The notes under the pieces: generated by a model | What the model was told of the DNA's origin: nothing | Database searches by the model: none | The model's input: only the letters and a program-made list of their open reading frames with translations | Assembly: GCA_031763025.1 (NCBI GenBank) | Contig: JASSKH010000006.1 | Span: 15,589,479 to 15,653,478 of the forward strand | Source: Macrocystis pyrifera | Lineage: Eukaryota; Sar; Phaeophyceae; Laminariales; Laminariaceae | DNA: 64,000 nucleotides | Direction of reading: 5' to 3' | Part shown: positions 10,720 to 21,406 of the stretch, piece by piece | How the letters are laid out: the number at the start of each line of letters is the position of its first letter | How positions within the stretch are numbered: position 1 is the first letter of the stretch | Program-made: the position numbers and the translations under genes

Positions 10720-12823
10720 CTACCTCATACCCGAACAGAATTGCGATTCAAACGCGTCAAACTTACGCTGAAAACGGGATGCAACTACATCAGCACCCTC
10801 GTACAGTAGCGACTTAGTTGAGTTTGGGTGCGGCTGTGCAAGTGCAACAAACGACTTATGGAGAGCTTTAGCCACAACTTCATTCGGTGCCAGAAAGTCC
10901 GCCACCGATTCGGACTGGTTTATATCGCCTACACGGTTATAGTCAAAACACACCACGAATCCAGGATCCAGCTCTCCGAGGAAGGAGTGCACCACGGCGA
11001 TATTCGTAAGCAAGATTTGCATGTACTGCATATACTTCTCCTGTGGCGTTGGTGTTCCCCCATTTTTCAGCCCGCTGTGACAACGTCCAACCGTAGCCCG
11101 TTGTAGAGTGTGCGGACGGACAAGCACAAGCGCATGCACAAGCGCACGACGGATGTCAATGCACAGCTCTATCGACACTACGGCTGATGTTAGATACCAG
11201 GAGGGTAACGTCGAGTCATCGCGAACGTATCTCGAACATGAGTGGTTCAGGCATAACACCGTAGACAGACAAGGACACTAGATAACGACCTCGAGAACAG
11301 CCTACGGACTCGACTAAACCGAATAGCGACCTCCGGGTTTCGAGCTTCCGTGCATCATGTTTACCGTGCTGTAGATGCATCAACTGGGGAATTGGAATGC
11401 ACCACTCGGCGGAGACCCGCCGAAATAGAGCGGAACCATGCACCGACACAGTAGATGTTCGACGTAAACAACGCTTACTGATAAGTGATAGGCCATCGCT
11501 CTGACGCACAAAATCTTTGACGCGTTGAGGGAAATCAAGTGATTACCGGGTGGTGTCGATACCGACAGGTACAAGGATCCAATACAGTTCAGATGGTTTG
11601 TTGGTGTATTTTTCGCTCGTGTTCGCCCTACGCCGGCATGCGTTTGTGACCAACCACATACATTCTTTCATGTACATATGGCCCATTTAGATGCGAAAAA
11701 ACGATTTCGCTTGCGGACTACAGTACCAAACTTGGTTGTCCAGGGTGACGGTTTGACCAAGCTTACAGTATGGCATGTCGACCACATCGCCATTACCAGC
11801 GGAGAAAATATAAACTGTGAAGCTTTTGGATCGTATTCCGGGAGCCACTAGCTACATTGCGATCGACCGCATATTTATCATGCATTTTCAGCAGGTATTG
11901 GCATAAGCGTGAAATCCGGTAAGCTCATACACTTCTCATCAATAGAACGCCGTGTAACAAAGAATCTACCGTAGATCATTTACATATACAATCAACCCGT
12001 TTCCAGAGCTTGGAAAGGTCTGACACAACACTCTTACGCTGTTACGCTGGAGACAGTATACCATATACAGTAGATGCCTGGTACTCGTGTGTACACTACG
12101 TGCTCGTCCAGGTCAGAACGTTCGACATCCAACGAAGCTACACGATCAGTACCATCCATGACAACCTGGCCGTTTGTACAAAAAACGAGATGGGTAAGAG
12201 AAGAGTGCAAACTAAGGGCCATCAAGTGTTATCAGTGCTGTTGGTCAGACTCACGTTTGGAATTTCCGATGAACGGTTATAGAGATTAGCATATCTATAG
12301 CAGACCGCCGTAGATACATTATCCGCAAGTCCACACCCTCAGCTTCCGCCACCTCTGCCAGGATGCGCAGGTCAACGTATCTGAGTCCTTTGTTCGGGCC
12401 AACACCATAGGGATATGATAATCTGCGGGGCATCAGCATCATCGTTCCTGGATGTTCCATCTCCGCCCCGCGCTCAGCTAGCTTACGCATATCGTCTCTT
12501 GCACGGTCACGCGCTTTGCTATAGAGGGGCACATCCTGCCCCATTGCGTATTGAAGTAGGTAGAATTCATAGTTGATTTCTCCAGCGGGGACTTTAACCA
12601 AGTGTTTGTTAGTGCGGAACATGCGAGCATAGACCTCGCTAACGTAGTGATGTCCTGTGCCCTCTATTCCAACCACGAAAACCAAACGAAGTTTCGAACT
12701 GAAAACTGTCTTGGCGAGGGTGGGTGTGTAGTTTGCCTCAGACGCGACTTCGAGGGAGACCGGTGTTGCTGCCACGAACGTAGCCATCACTGCCCAAGCG
12801 ATAATTGTGTTCACAAGCCTCAT
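10720..12823 (-). CDS. Two-exon sulfotransferase-like protein with N-terminal signal/anchor
   Basis: Exon 1 runs from 12823 to 12255 and exon 2 from 11074 to 10720. The 1180-nt intron (12254-11075) starts GTGAGT and ends TTGTCACAG. Joining AC|C restores the frame in phase 2, giving about 307 residues. I start at the Met at 12823 because MRLVNTIIAWAVMATFVAA reads as a signal peptide or membrane anchor; an in-frame Met lies 12 codons upstream. Residues 49-59, FVVGIEGTGHH, resemble the phosphosulfate-binding loop of P-loop sulfotransferases. RIMYLRRSAIDMLIS (about 168-182) sits where the 3'-phosphate-binding motif is expected. Exon 2 (QILLTNIAVVHSFLGELDP) continues as an alpha/beta C-terminus with no motif break. 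The inferred role is sulfate transfer from PAPS in the secretory pathway, for example to cell-wall polysaccharide; the substrate is unknown. It is the best host gene in the window and has no neighbours in a functional cluster. Another P-loop transferase remains possible. Confidence 0.65.
11075..12254 (-). other. Intron of the sulfotransferase-like gene
   Basis: The donor CAAAC|GTGAGT and the acceptor TTGTCACAG|C give phase-2 splicing that joins two frames of matching character. Unspliced reading stops at once after the donor (TGA at 12253-12251). Confidence 0.6.
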
Positions 12824-12859
12824 GACCACTGCCCCTCTTCTCGAAGAATCTCCCAACAC

Positions 12860-13249
12860 GCGTTATATGTTTGCGTACAGGTGCTCGCGCCTCGACCTTC
12901 ACCTGCATATCGTTCACCAAGGCGGGTTTGAGATTGCAGTAAATTAGCGACTCACAACATGTGAAATTGTTTTTACAGGATTGAGAACAAGAAAATCTTG
13001 ACTAGCAGCACCGGAACTTTACTTCTGACCAAAGCGCGTAAACAGAGATCCCGTGGCACAGCCACATGTTTTGCATTAGGTAAAAGTGGTGCTCCAGATG
13101 TATGTTAAGGTATTGACCCCTATGCTCCAAACAGTTCATATTTCTCAGATATTCCTGGATAAGGAGGAAACGCGTGCTGAATACGTTCAAACAACGTTGT
13201 ATGCTCATGCCATGTACACGCGCTAGGCGTTCTACTATTTGTATTGGAG
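12860..13249. other. 5' flank of the sulfotransferase-like gene; nothing recognised
   Basis: No TATA box or other promoter element can be singled out with confidence, and there is no recognisable coding sequence. Confidence 0.4.
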
Positions 13250-13965
13250 CGGTCAAGACATATTGGTGCGACAATGTTTGGGCAAGCCACGGCAGTACCC
13301 ATGGCAAGCCACAGCAGTGCCATGTCATGCCGTGGCAGCCCGTGTCATTTGCCAAGCAAACCCAAAGCACGACGGCTATGGCAAGCCGTACGGCAAGCGC
13401 CACGGAACGAAGCACGGCCGTCAATATACCGTCCAAGTAAACGGCGGGTCGCATTTCGTCCAAAATAACCACCCCCTGATCCCGCCTTCATGTGACCGCT
13501 CAAGAAATGGTTAGCGCTTTTCGCACGGTGCCTCCGGCGGCTCCAGCTAAGGGCCAATTTTGTATTTGCAACGTGTGAGTCGGACTAGGTCCGGATGTCA
13601 CCAGGGGGCATTGTAATGCACAAACGCGACGGTTCATGCGCCCAACAGATCAAATGACGGGTCATGCTTCGCACTCGGTGCCACCGGTGGCTGCCTCCGA
13701 GGGCAAAATGATATGTTTGCACCTTGTGGATGGAATCAGGTCCGGGTGGGGCTGTTTTCATGGCGCCATGTAGGGTTACCATGGCGCTGCCGTAGGGTGC
13801 CATGGTAAGTGCTGCGGCACGTTCCGTAGCAGCGTCATGATCGATGGTAGTCCGTGTGGCTTGCCGTGGCCATCTATGGGTCACGATCGCAACCTCACGA
13901 CTTGCCACCATGCATGGTAAACCACGGGCTGCCACGGTCATGGTCACTACCATGGTATTCCATGA
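13250..13965. repeat. CCATGG/CCACGG-rich, partly palindromic repeat region
   Basis: Variants of GCCATGGCAAGCC and GCCGTGGCAGCCCGTG recur at 13290-13420 and, inverted, at 13750-13960. Between them a direct repeat of about 150 bp starts near 13525 and 13670 (GCACGGTGCCTCCGGCGGCT and its relative). The long minus-strand frame 13585-14133 lies across it and is repeat-derived. Confidence 0.6.
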
Positions 13966-15899
13966 AAAAATCAAATAGTGTGCATCCGTGATCGGCCAGT
14001 GAGAGCGTTGTAAAGTGTCGGCATGCTCCCAACCGGGGGAGAACGACCCCTTCGGGTGCCTCTCGATAGTAGAGGCACAGGCTCTAGACAAAGGCGGGTT
14101 TGGTAACAGTCCCGCACACGCTCTGTGAAACAAAAATACAACACCCTTCTAGACATGGGCAGCATATACGCTCTTTGCGAAGCAGCAGGATCCCTCATTG
14201 ATCCCAAACTTTATACGAATTAAGCTACGACCCAATGTTACAACAGTAATATCGTTTTTAACGAATTTCACTTCGTTTAGATGCTGTCTGGGACAGAAAC
14301 AAATGCTTCAGGTCGTATTTATTTTTGCCCGAATACCCCTGGTTTCGTTACTACAGAGAAGTAGCTGCTCTATCATGCTTGCTTATTGGTGCTTGGCCAT
14401 AGTTTTTATTCCGCTGTTTCTATGTTATTTTCTTCGTTTCTGTCCACGTCTAATATCATGATGTCTCTCTTGAGTGTTTCGTCGGCTGTTGAAACCCAAC
14501 GTTAGCAGCAGTAGTAGCTTTCGTCATTCTAGTATGTCTCATTTGAGCGGTTTTTCCTTATATTTACTACCGCAGTACCGTAGTGTGCAACTAGGTTTAC
14601 GCAGTGAATACTATGATAATCTTGTATTGCTCGTCCTGGATATGCTCGCCCGTATCCTGTACGTTGATACAGGGCTTGTTGTCCTTGATTTTCTGTGCCA
14701 AACCCTGGGACCACAACGTGTCTGTCTCTCGTTCAGAATTCGACGGCACACCACTAGATGGCACAACCCTAACCCCAACCCTAAAGCAAAATAAATCAGT
14801 ACCGGGGTTGGGTCTATCGCTGACAATGAGTGGAAATATCAAAATAATGCTTTGACCCTCTCGGAACTTCGAGAAGAGAAGCGTGACCATCATTTGTATC
14901 TGACACCTCACATTAGACACGGACAGTTCCAGCATCGATCACGCCAAACGGCCCTGGCTGTTACAATACTGAATTTAGGGTAGGAGCATGGGCCAGAAGT
15001 GCAACGTAGGTAAACGTATAACACGCAGTAGAATGGTGAACGTAAATATATTCAGATGTATCTTGCCATTGCGTAAGTGTTGGGATGGAGTCTCCAGCCG
15101 TTGCTGGGGACTCTCATCCCAGATGACACCCTTCTGCGAGCACCGTGCTGGATGCCCGTGAGGGGTAACAACCCGGGTGCCAATGGCATAATACATGTCA
15201 AGGCTGGCTATGGCAATCATTTGCAGGGTAGTACGTGTAAGCCGGGACGATGGGATGATCCATCCCCTTTCCACCTCGTAGTAGATTTTCCGAGGTTTTT
15301 CTCCAAGCAGATTGGGTAGTAAGGGAAGGAGGCCTTCTACATCTACTCTGTTGTTCCAGTATTTTGACCTCGATCGCAAGCCATGTTTGGTTCCATACAT
15401 CGGACACCTAGAATGCTGATGTATCGTGCTATTATGCAAGTGTTGAGTCGGAATGAGGCCTTCGACCGTTGCTGGCGACACCACTCATACTTGCTGTCTG
15501 TTCGTTTGGTTTTATTCTCATTGCTCGCACCACCTAGCCCGTCTGGTGCCTGATGTAGGTCGTGGTCCCGGTTTCCTCTTGACCTTTACATCCATAATTC
15601 CTTCTCTGGACTTATATACCCATATTTACTACCATAGGGGTTCTCTTTGTGGGAAAGCTGCATTTTTGTTTGCGAATGTTTAGGTTGTGGACCACTTATT
15701 CGCGTCCGTGTACCCATGTTAGTGACCTTTCCCGCATGATTCCCTCGGCGTAGTGGTACGGAATATTGCCGATATTCCTCTGAACTAACCCTGCGCATTT
15801 CCTACTCACCCGCGAGGCTGTAGAGGGTCCGGGTGGATTACTTAAACCTACGGACTTCAGACCAAGCGAGCAACTCATTGGCAGGACCACTGTGTCTGT
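13966..15899. other. No gene recognised; telomere-like island at 14766-14785
   Basis: The minus-strand frame 14975-15484 (169 codons) contains two similar segments (TVEGLIPTQHL and RLETPSQHL) about 370 bp apart, so it is probably repeat-derived. A short run AACCCTAACCCCAACCCTAA lies at 14766-14785. Confidence 0.4.
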
Positions 15900-16700
15900 A
15901 GTGGACAGCGCTTGCCTGTAGCCGGCCTTGAGCGGGCATTAATTACTAGTGTGCTTGAGCTTAAACGGCTCGACTGACGAAGCGTGTAAGGTCGAGGGCG
16001 CTAGGGGGCCTGGAGTGATTTCACTTCTGCCTACCGGACGAGGAATCACCTCGTTATGAGGCTATTTAACCCCCGTGTTTACGAACGCCTTATACGCCGT
16101 CTGAGGAACCCTGTTCGTGGAAACTACTCCGGAGAAATCGTCGACGTTTTACGGACGCCTTCAGCACGATCCTCGAAAGTCGCCTGTGAAGGGTTCGAAC
16201 ACCGGCAGTCCGTCTCTAGTGTAATATAGGAGTGTCTCACTTAGCGGGTGAGATTATACTATATCGTCAGCCCGACCTGCCGGTGATAGTGAACGAAGCC
16301 CTGCGCAGGGTCGCGACCATTGACCCCGCTATCCTACACTAAGTGTCTCCCAAACGGAAACGTGTGGCGAAGACCGTTTCGCAACGTTTGAGGGTCAGAG
16401 TTGCTATACCTAGACCATCACGCGTTGATCTACGCTCGGGACCTCTCGTATGTCCAAAGACACATTCCGTACACTACCGTGGCACCGATTGATTCCATCC
16501 CATCTGCTAGCTGTGTACAGCTACGTTGGGACGATGCAACCACATACGTGATCTGTGACATCAACCCTCACCACTGAAAAACAATTAGCATACATGTACG
16601 AAACAACGTTCAAACTATGCAACTCATTTCTAGCGAACCGTCGAGAAAACATGGTGGACGAACGGATACCCAACGTAACTCCGGGCTTGTACCTACAGTA
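15900..16700. other. Non-coding stretch with strong local secondary-structure potential
   Basis: Almost no open frame exists on either strand. At 16196-16345, CACCGGCAG pairs with CTGCCGGTG, enclosing a TCTCAC/GTGAGA hairpin, and is followed by the 12-bp palindrome CCCTGCGCAGGG. I recognise no RNA family. Confidence 0.4.
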
Positions 16701-16962
16701 TTAATGACTACCTGACCACGTCACGTATATCTGCTATCCTGAAAATAGCCCTTCTAACAGTATCAAAACTCGTGCATGAGTGTGGTGCGGCGAGATACGT
16801 TTTGCACATAATCTGCCAAGGGAACAATGCAGCGCGCATTCTACGTGTTATACGACCCCAAATCGAAAGCCAGCTGTGTTTTCGTCGCTGTATGATGCTA
16901 GTGTAGTTCCAATTGTGTACCTGTGATTGTGAGTGGAGGACAACCCTAAGAAGGTGTGGTGG

Positions 16963-17100
16963 GACGCGTTGTATCTTTCTGTGTGCATCATATGTGGGCA
17001 CAATAAAATATATTCCATGGTACTCATGTTGGACGCGTTGTATCTTTCTGTGTGCATCATATGTGGGCACAATAAAATATATTCCATCATACTCATGTTG
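16963..17100 (+). repeat. 69-bp tandem duplication
   Basis: The unit starting GACGCGTTGTATCTTTCTG occurs twice (16963 and 17032) with very few differences. The period is exactly 69, so it stays in frame in the minus-strand frame across it. Confidence 0.9.
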
Positions 17101-17189
17101 TATCCCAAGGGCACATTCATCCGGCCCGGTGGTGGAACTCCCGGTATGTGTGGGGCAAACGCTAATGATTGGGGTCAAATGACGATGCC

Positions 17190-17612
17190 TGGACGATTCT
17201 ATTCAATAGACTTTGGGTGAAATCGATTGTGTAGACAATTCCATTTAACAGACTTTGCCCCAGAGCAATTGTATATAATTTCCAATTTATTCACCTTGCC
17301 CGAACGAAATTGCCTAGGCATTTCCTATTAATTGGCATTGCCCCGAAGCAATTGCCCGGGCAATTCCACCTGATCGACTTCGCCTCAAAGCAATTGCCCA
17401 GGTAATTCCAAATAATTGACCCACAGTAATTGCCGGGGTGATTTCAATTCATCGACTTCGCCCCAAAGCAATTGCCCCGGCAATTCCAATCGATCGACTT
17501 AGCCCCAAAACAACTGCCCGGGCAATTCCAACTATTAACTGGAATTGCCCCAAAGCAATTGCCCAGGCAATTCCAATTAGTTGACATTGCCCCAAAGCAA
17601 TTGCAGAACCAA
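17190..17612. repeat. ~42-bp satellite with internal palindrome
   Basis: About ten degenerate units share the core GCAATTGCCCGGGCAATTCC, which contains the palindrome AATTGCCCGGGCAATT, followed by GATCGACTTCGCCCCAAA. Period 42 keeps a minus-strand frame open (WNC.GNCFGA-type peptide repeats), which explains the frame 17444-17836 without a gene. Confidence 0.85.
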
Positions 17613-17639
17613 TAGTCAATGTAATGTTTTATGCACAAT

Positions 17640-18690
17640 ACATAGATGTTATTTTGCATGTTAATTGTCGCCCCATGTATTTCCCCGCAGTTTTCGATGG
17701 AGACTACTCGCAACGGACAGAAACAGGCCAGAAACCAAGCAACACAGTGAACTCGCACACCCGCCAACAGCAAACAGCACACGGGTACCCAGCGGCTTCG
17801 AGCGTGAACGCAACCAGGTAGTTTCCTCGGCAACAATATCTAGCCAAAATGATACGGATACGACATCTGCTTGAAGTGCGCTGAAAGCAATCAGTGCCTC
17901 ATTGTGGACCTGGTACACAACCCACTCCCATCATCACGCAACTACGGACTCCCATTCTTTTCTTTCGATTTGATTCGGCACGCTGCAAATCTTGGTATGC
18001 CTATGTATAACATAAATATTGGATTTTGCATGTTATTCGTTGCCCAGTGTGTTTTTCCCGCCATTTCGATGGAGACTACTTTCAACTTCTAGATGTTCCG
18101 GCCTTGGGCTGTTCGCGCTACTCTATAGGGTGATGTGTACAATCGTTCATACCTGTTCCTGAGGCTGTGATACGTGGTCTCGCGGCGTGGTGACTCGGTC
18201 AAAGGAGGGGAAGATGATGGTCACGCGAAGGTGCTACATATTTTTTGTAGAGTTGCGGAGGTATACCCCCGCAACATTTGGTCAAAAAGGGGGAATTGTT
18301 TGGGCCCCTCCTGCGCGGCGGTGCCGTTAGCCCCAGCAACGTTCCAGAAACAGAAAAAGTGAAGGTGGGCGTGCTGGGCATGAGCTGCGGGTGACTTGCC
18401 AGCGCGTCAGCATCGATCTCGCAGTGGATTGGGACACGTGGAAACACCTCCCGCGGGCGTGTTTTGCCTATACCCCCATATGGCTAAAAGCCCCGGGGGG
18501 TATCCCCTTCGTTGATCATTTCCCAGAAATAAAACAACAAGGAATGTATACAAATGCTAACACTGGCCTACGCGCCAGACTGAATGCGTGCAATACAAGC
18601 CATGTCAAACAAGCAAACGAACAAACGAGCGACTACTGTAAGTAAAACACACATTATTCTGATTATATATATTGTGAATGAATAATACGA
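17640..18690. other. No gene recognised; one diverged direct repeat
   Basis: A segment of about 70 bp (TTTTGCATGTTA, TTTCGATGGAGACTACT) occurs at 17650-17712 and again at 18020-18088. Short open frames lack motifs. Confidence 0.5.
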
Positions 18691-18699
18691 AAATAACGA

Positions 18700-20880
18700 G
18701 CGACAGCTGCGTACGGTAAGCTGCAGGTGGCATGGCCACACCCGGCTGAGTGCGTACGATTTCGAATCTGTGCGGTCCTCGCGCCGCGTATGGTAAGCGG
18801 CAGGCCTGGTTATGCCCGGCTGGGTGCGCACAATAGAATGATCCAAAGCCAGCGACAGGTGCGTACGGTCCTTTACGGTAAGTGGCGCATGATGTGAATC
18901 ACGTCCGGCTGAGTGCGTACGACTGTGAATCTGAACATCCCTATGTCTGCGTGCGGTAAACGGCAGGTGCTGTTTCTAGACCCGGCTGAGTTGCATACGG
19001 CGTAATTACGTGAACACCAAGCGACAAGTGCGCACGGTAAGCGGCAGGTGATTCTGGTCGAGCCTTGCTGAGTGCGTGCGGTTCATACGTACGGCAAGCG
19101 GAAAATGACTCTGATGCATGGATGTAAGGGTGCGCTCGTCGTTCCGCAAGATTCAAGACACCTGGTCGAAGCTGGCCGTCATCTGATCGTTCGATGCCAA
19201 CCCCAAGTAAACAAACGAAATAACGACACACGCAAAGCAACGCATGTAACACCGCGAACATAAATGAGTGAACGTCACTGTACGGTATGCGCCGGATCTG
19301 AACTAGGTTCGGAGGGGTGCGTTGTGAACCTGAGCGTCTCATATGTCTGCGTACGGTAATCGGTAGGTGGTGTTTCAAGACCGGGCTGTGTGTGCACGGA
19401 GTAATTGCGCAAGTAGGACGCGATAAGTGCACACGGTAAGCGGCAGGTGATTCTGGTCGAGTCCGGTTGAGTGCGTGCAGTTGCCAACTTACACGGCCCT
19501 AGCTTCGCGTACGGTAAGCGGCGGGCGGTACTATCCATGCCCGACGGAGTCCGTACAATATATATATATAGACGAAGGCGGTTGTGAACCTGGACGTCTC
19601 CATCTTTGCGTGCGGTAAGTGAAGGTTATGTTTCTACTGTGGACCCGGATGAGTGAGAAAGACGTAATTGCGTTGTAACACGCGATAGGTGCGCACGGTA
19701 TGCGTTTAGTGGTTATGGGTCGAGCCTGGCTGAGTGCGTGCGGCTTGCGAGTCTGCGCGGTCCTAATTTCGCGTACGGTAAGTGACGGGTGGTATGAACC
19801 AAGTTCGGCTGAGTCCGTTCAATAGCTATAGGTGAAGACGATCGACCGATGCGTGCCGTGAGTAGCAGGTCATATATATCAAGCCCGGCTGATTTCGTAC
19901 GATTGCGAACCTGGACGTTAATATTTCCACGCACGGAGAGCGGCGGGTGATATTTTTAGAGTTCAGCAGAGTGTATACGATTTCAAACCTGGACGTTCCT
20001 ATTTCCCCGCACATTGAGAGGCGGGTGATGTCTACAGAGCCCAGCTCAGTGCGTACGGCATTCACACGTAGAATGGGCACCAGGTACGCATGGTGAGCAT
20101 CAGGTGATTCCGGTCGAACCTGGGTGAGTGCGTACGGCTTCGAGCCTGCCCGGTCTCATCTTCCCGTACGAGTAGCGGCGAGCGATATTGATCCCGCCCG
20201 GCTGAGTACGTACAGCATGCGGAAGTGGGCAACGGTTACGAACAGTAAGATGGGGGTGATGATAACCCCTCGGCCGAATGCGTACAGTTACAAACATAGT
20301 TTTGCAAAAAAACGCTCTATGCGATTCCATTAGCAGTTCTGCGACCTTTTCCATCTCGACGTCAGCGATATATACTGGTGTATGATCGATGCCATGCCTC
20401 CATGTAACTGAGTGAAAGCGAGCAACAAGTGCGTACGGTGAGCGAGAACGGTTTTAGCTTCGTCACCGTAAGCGGCAGGCGATACCGATCCAGCCCGGCT
20501 GAGTGCGTGCTGCATGTATCATGAAAGACAAGCGGCAGGTGCGTACGGTAAGCGGCAGGCGATATGGCCCCGCTGAGTGCGTACAATTTCAAACCTGGCA
20601 TCGTAGTGGGTGCTCCGCGCGGTTCGTACTTTGCGCCCTTGTATCTAACCGCGTTATCTTGTCGATAATCGCATGTGATCGACCCAACATTTTCATGTGG
20701 ATGAGCAGAAGAACTCGATTCGAACGAGCCTTGAGCCGCAGGTAGTATTGCTTACACCCGGTTGAGTGCGTATGGCTGCGGGTCCGATGGTATACTTGCG
20801 CTGCGACGCGGTAATCGATCTATAGGATCCTGTGTGCTGCCTTGCTCGTGGTGCGCTGGAGTGGTCACGCTGACGGGGAT
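18700..20880. repeat. Degenerate satellite of ~85-bp monomers in higher-order order
   Basis: More than 20 monomers share GCGTACGGTAAGCGGCAGGTG, a variable 12-20 bp, then CCCGGCTGAGTGCGTACG. Linkers fall into at least three types (GCGAACCTGGACGTTCCTAT, AATTGCGTGAACACGCGA, GCGAATCTGCGCGGTCCTAA) that follow one another in order. This gives a higher-order period near 260 bp, for example 19321 to 19581. Non-repeat insertions lie near 19100-19260 and 20285-20400. Confidence 0.75.
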
Positions 20881-20904
20881 AGCACCCCAATATTCGTGGA
20901 TTAT

Positions 20905-21281
20905 GTCCCCCTCGGCCTTTCAGGCCTGAGATAACGATGGGGCTCCGTCGCGGAAAGCGTGGGCTCCGTAGTATGGGGAGTAGAATTGATAGGAAATCCC
21001 ACGTGAGTAAGCGACCAACAGGACAGGATGGAGGCGGATGCGGCGGGTCGGGAGTGCAGCACCCGACACATTGGAATCAAGACAAGGACCAGAGCAGCCG
21101 AGATGTTAGATTGTTGAAATATGCTCGAAAACAACCAAGGATGGGTCCGAAAACGCGACGAGTTGATCGAGAGACTCGAGAGGGTGAGTTGACCGTGGGC
21201 GCATTTAACGTCCGTACTCTGACCGTTAACGGCAAGAACGGTCTTAGCCCTGCCGAAGAAACAACGGAGGTCTGCAGGCAA
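20905..21281 (+). pseudogene. LINE endonuclease (EEP) N-terminal fragment, distinct family
   Basis: The frame from 20937 contains GELTVGAFNVRTLTVNGKNG, the first EEP motif (catalytic Asn in NVRTL) of LINE endonucleases. Similarity stops near 21281, before the QETRR motif, so the fragment is cut on its 3' side. The sequence before the motif differs from the LINEs at 24 and 60 kb, which points to another family. Confidence 0.6.
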
Positions 21282-21406
21282 ACCCGGCGTACCATCATAC
21301 TATATCACATACCGTGGGTTTTTCATACCAGGTACAGCATATCAAACTATACCATCGTATCACATCATGTAAATAAGAGCATACGTTGAAGATGCAAGGT
21401 GATGAG

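Noticed and set aside
15900-16500. Possible rRNA or tRNA gene (GGTTCGAAC-like string)
   Set aside because: No cloverleaf can be drawn around it and no conserved rRNA core sequence is recognisable.
18941-19432. Minus-strand open frames over the satellite (163 codons and shorter)
   Set aside because: Repeated peptides such as RTQPGL appear in more than one frame and are broken by stops; this follows from the satellite, not from a gene.
18700-20880. CRISPR-like array
   Set aside because: Repeats are long, degenerate and contiguous with no unique spacers, and the DNA is eukaryotic.
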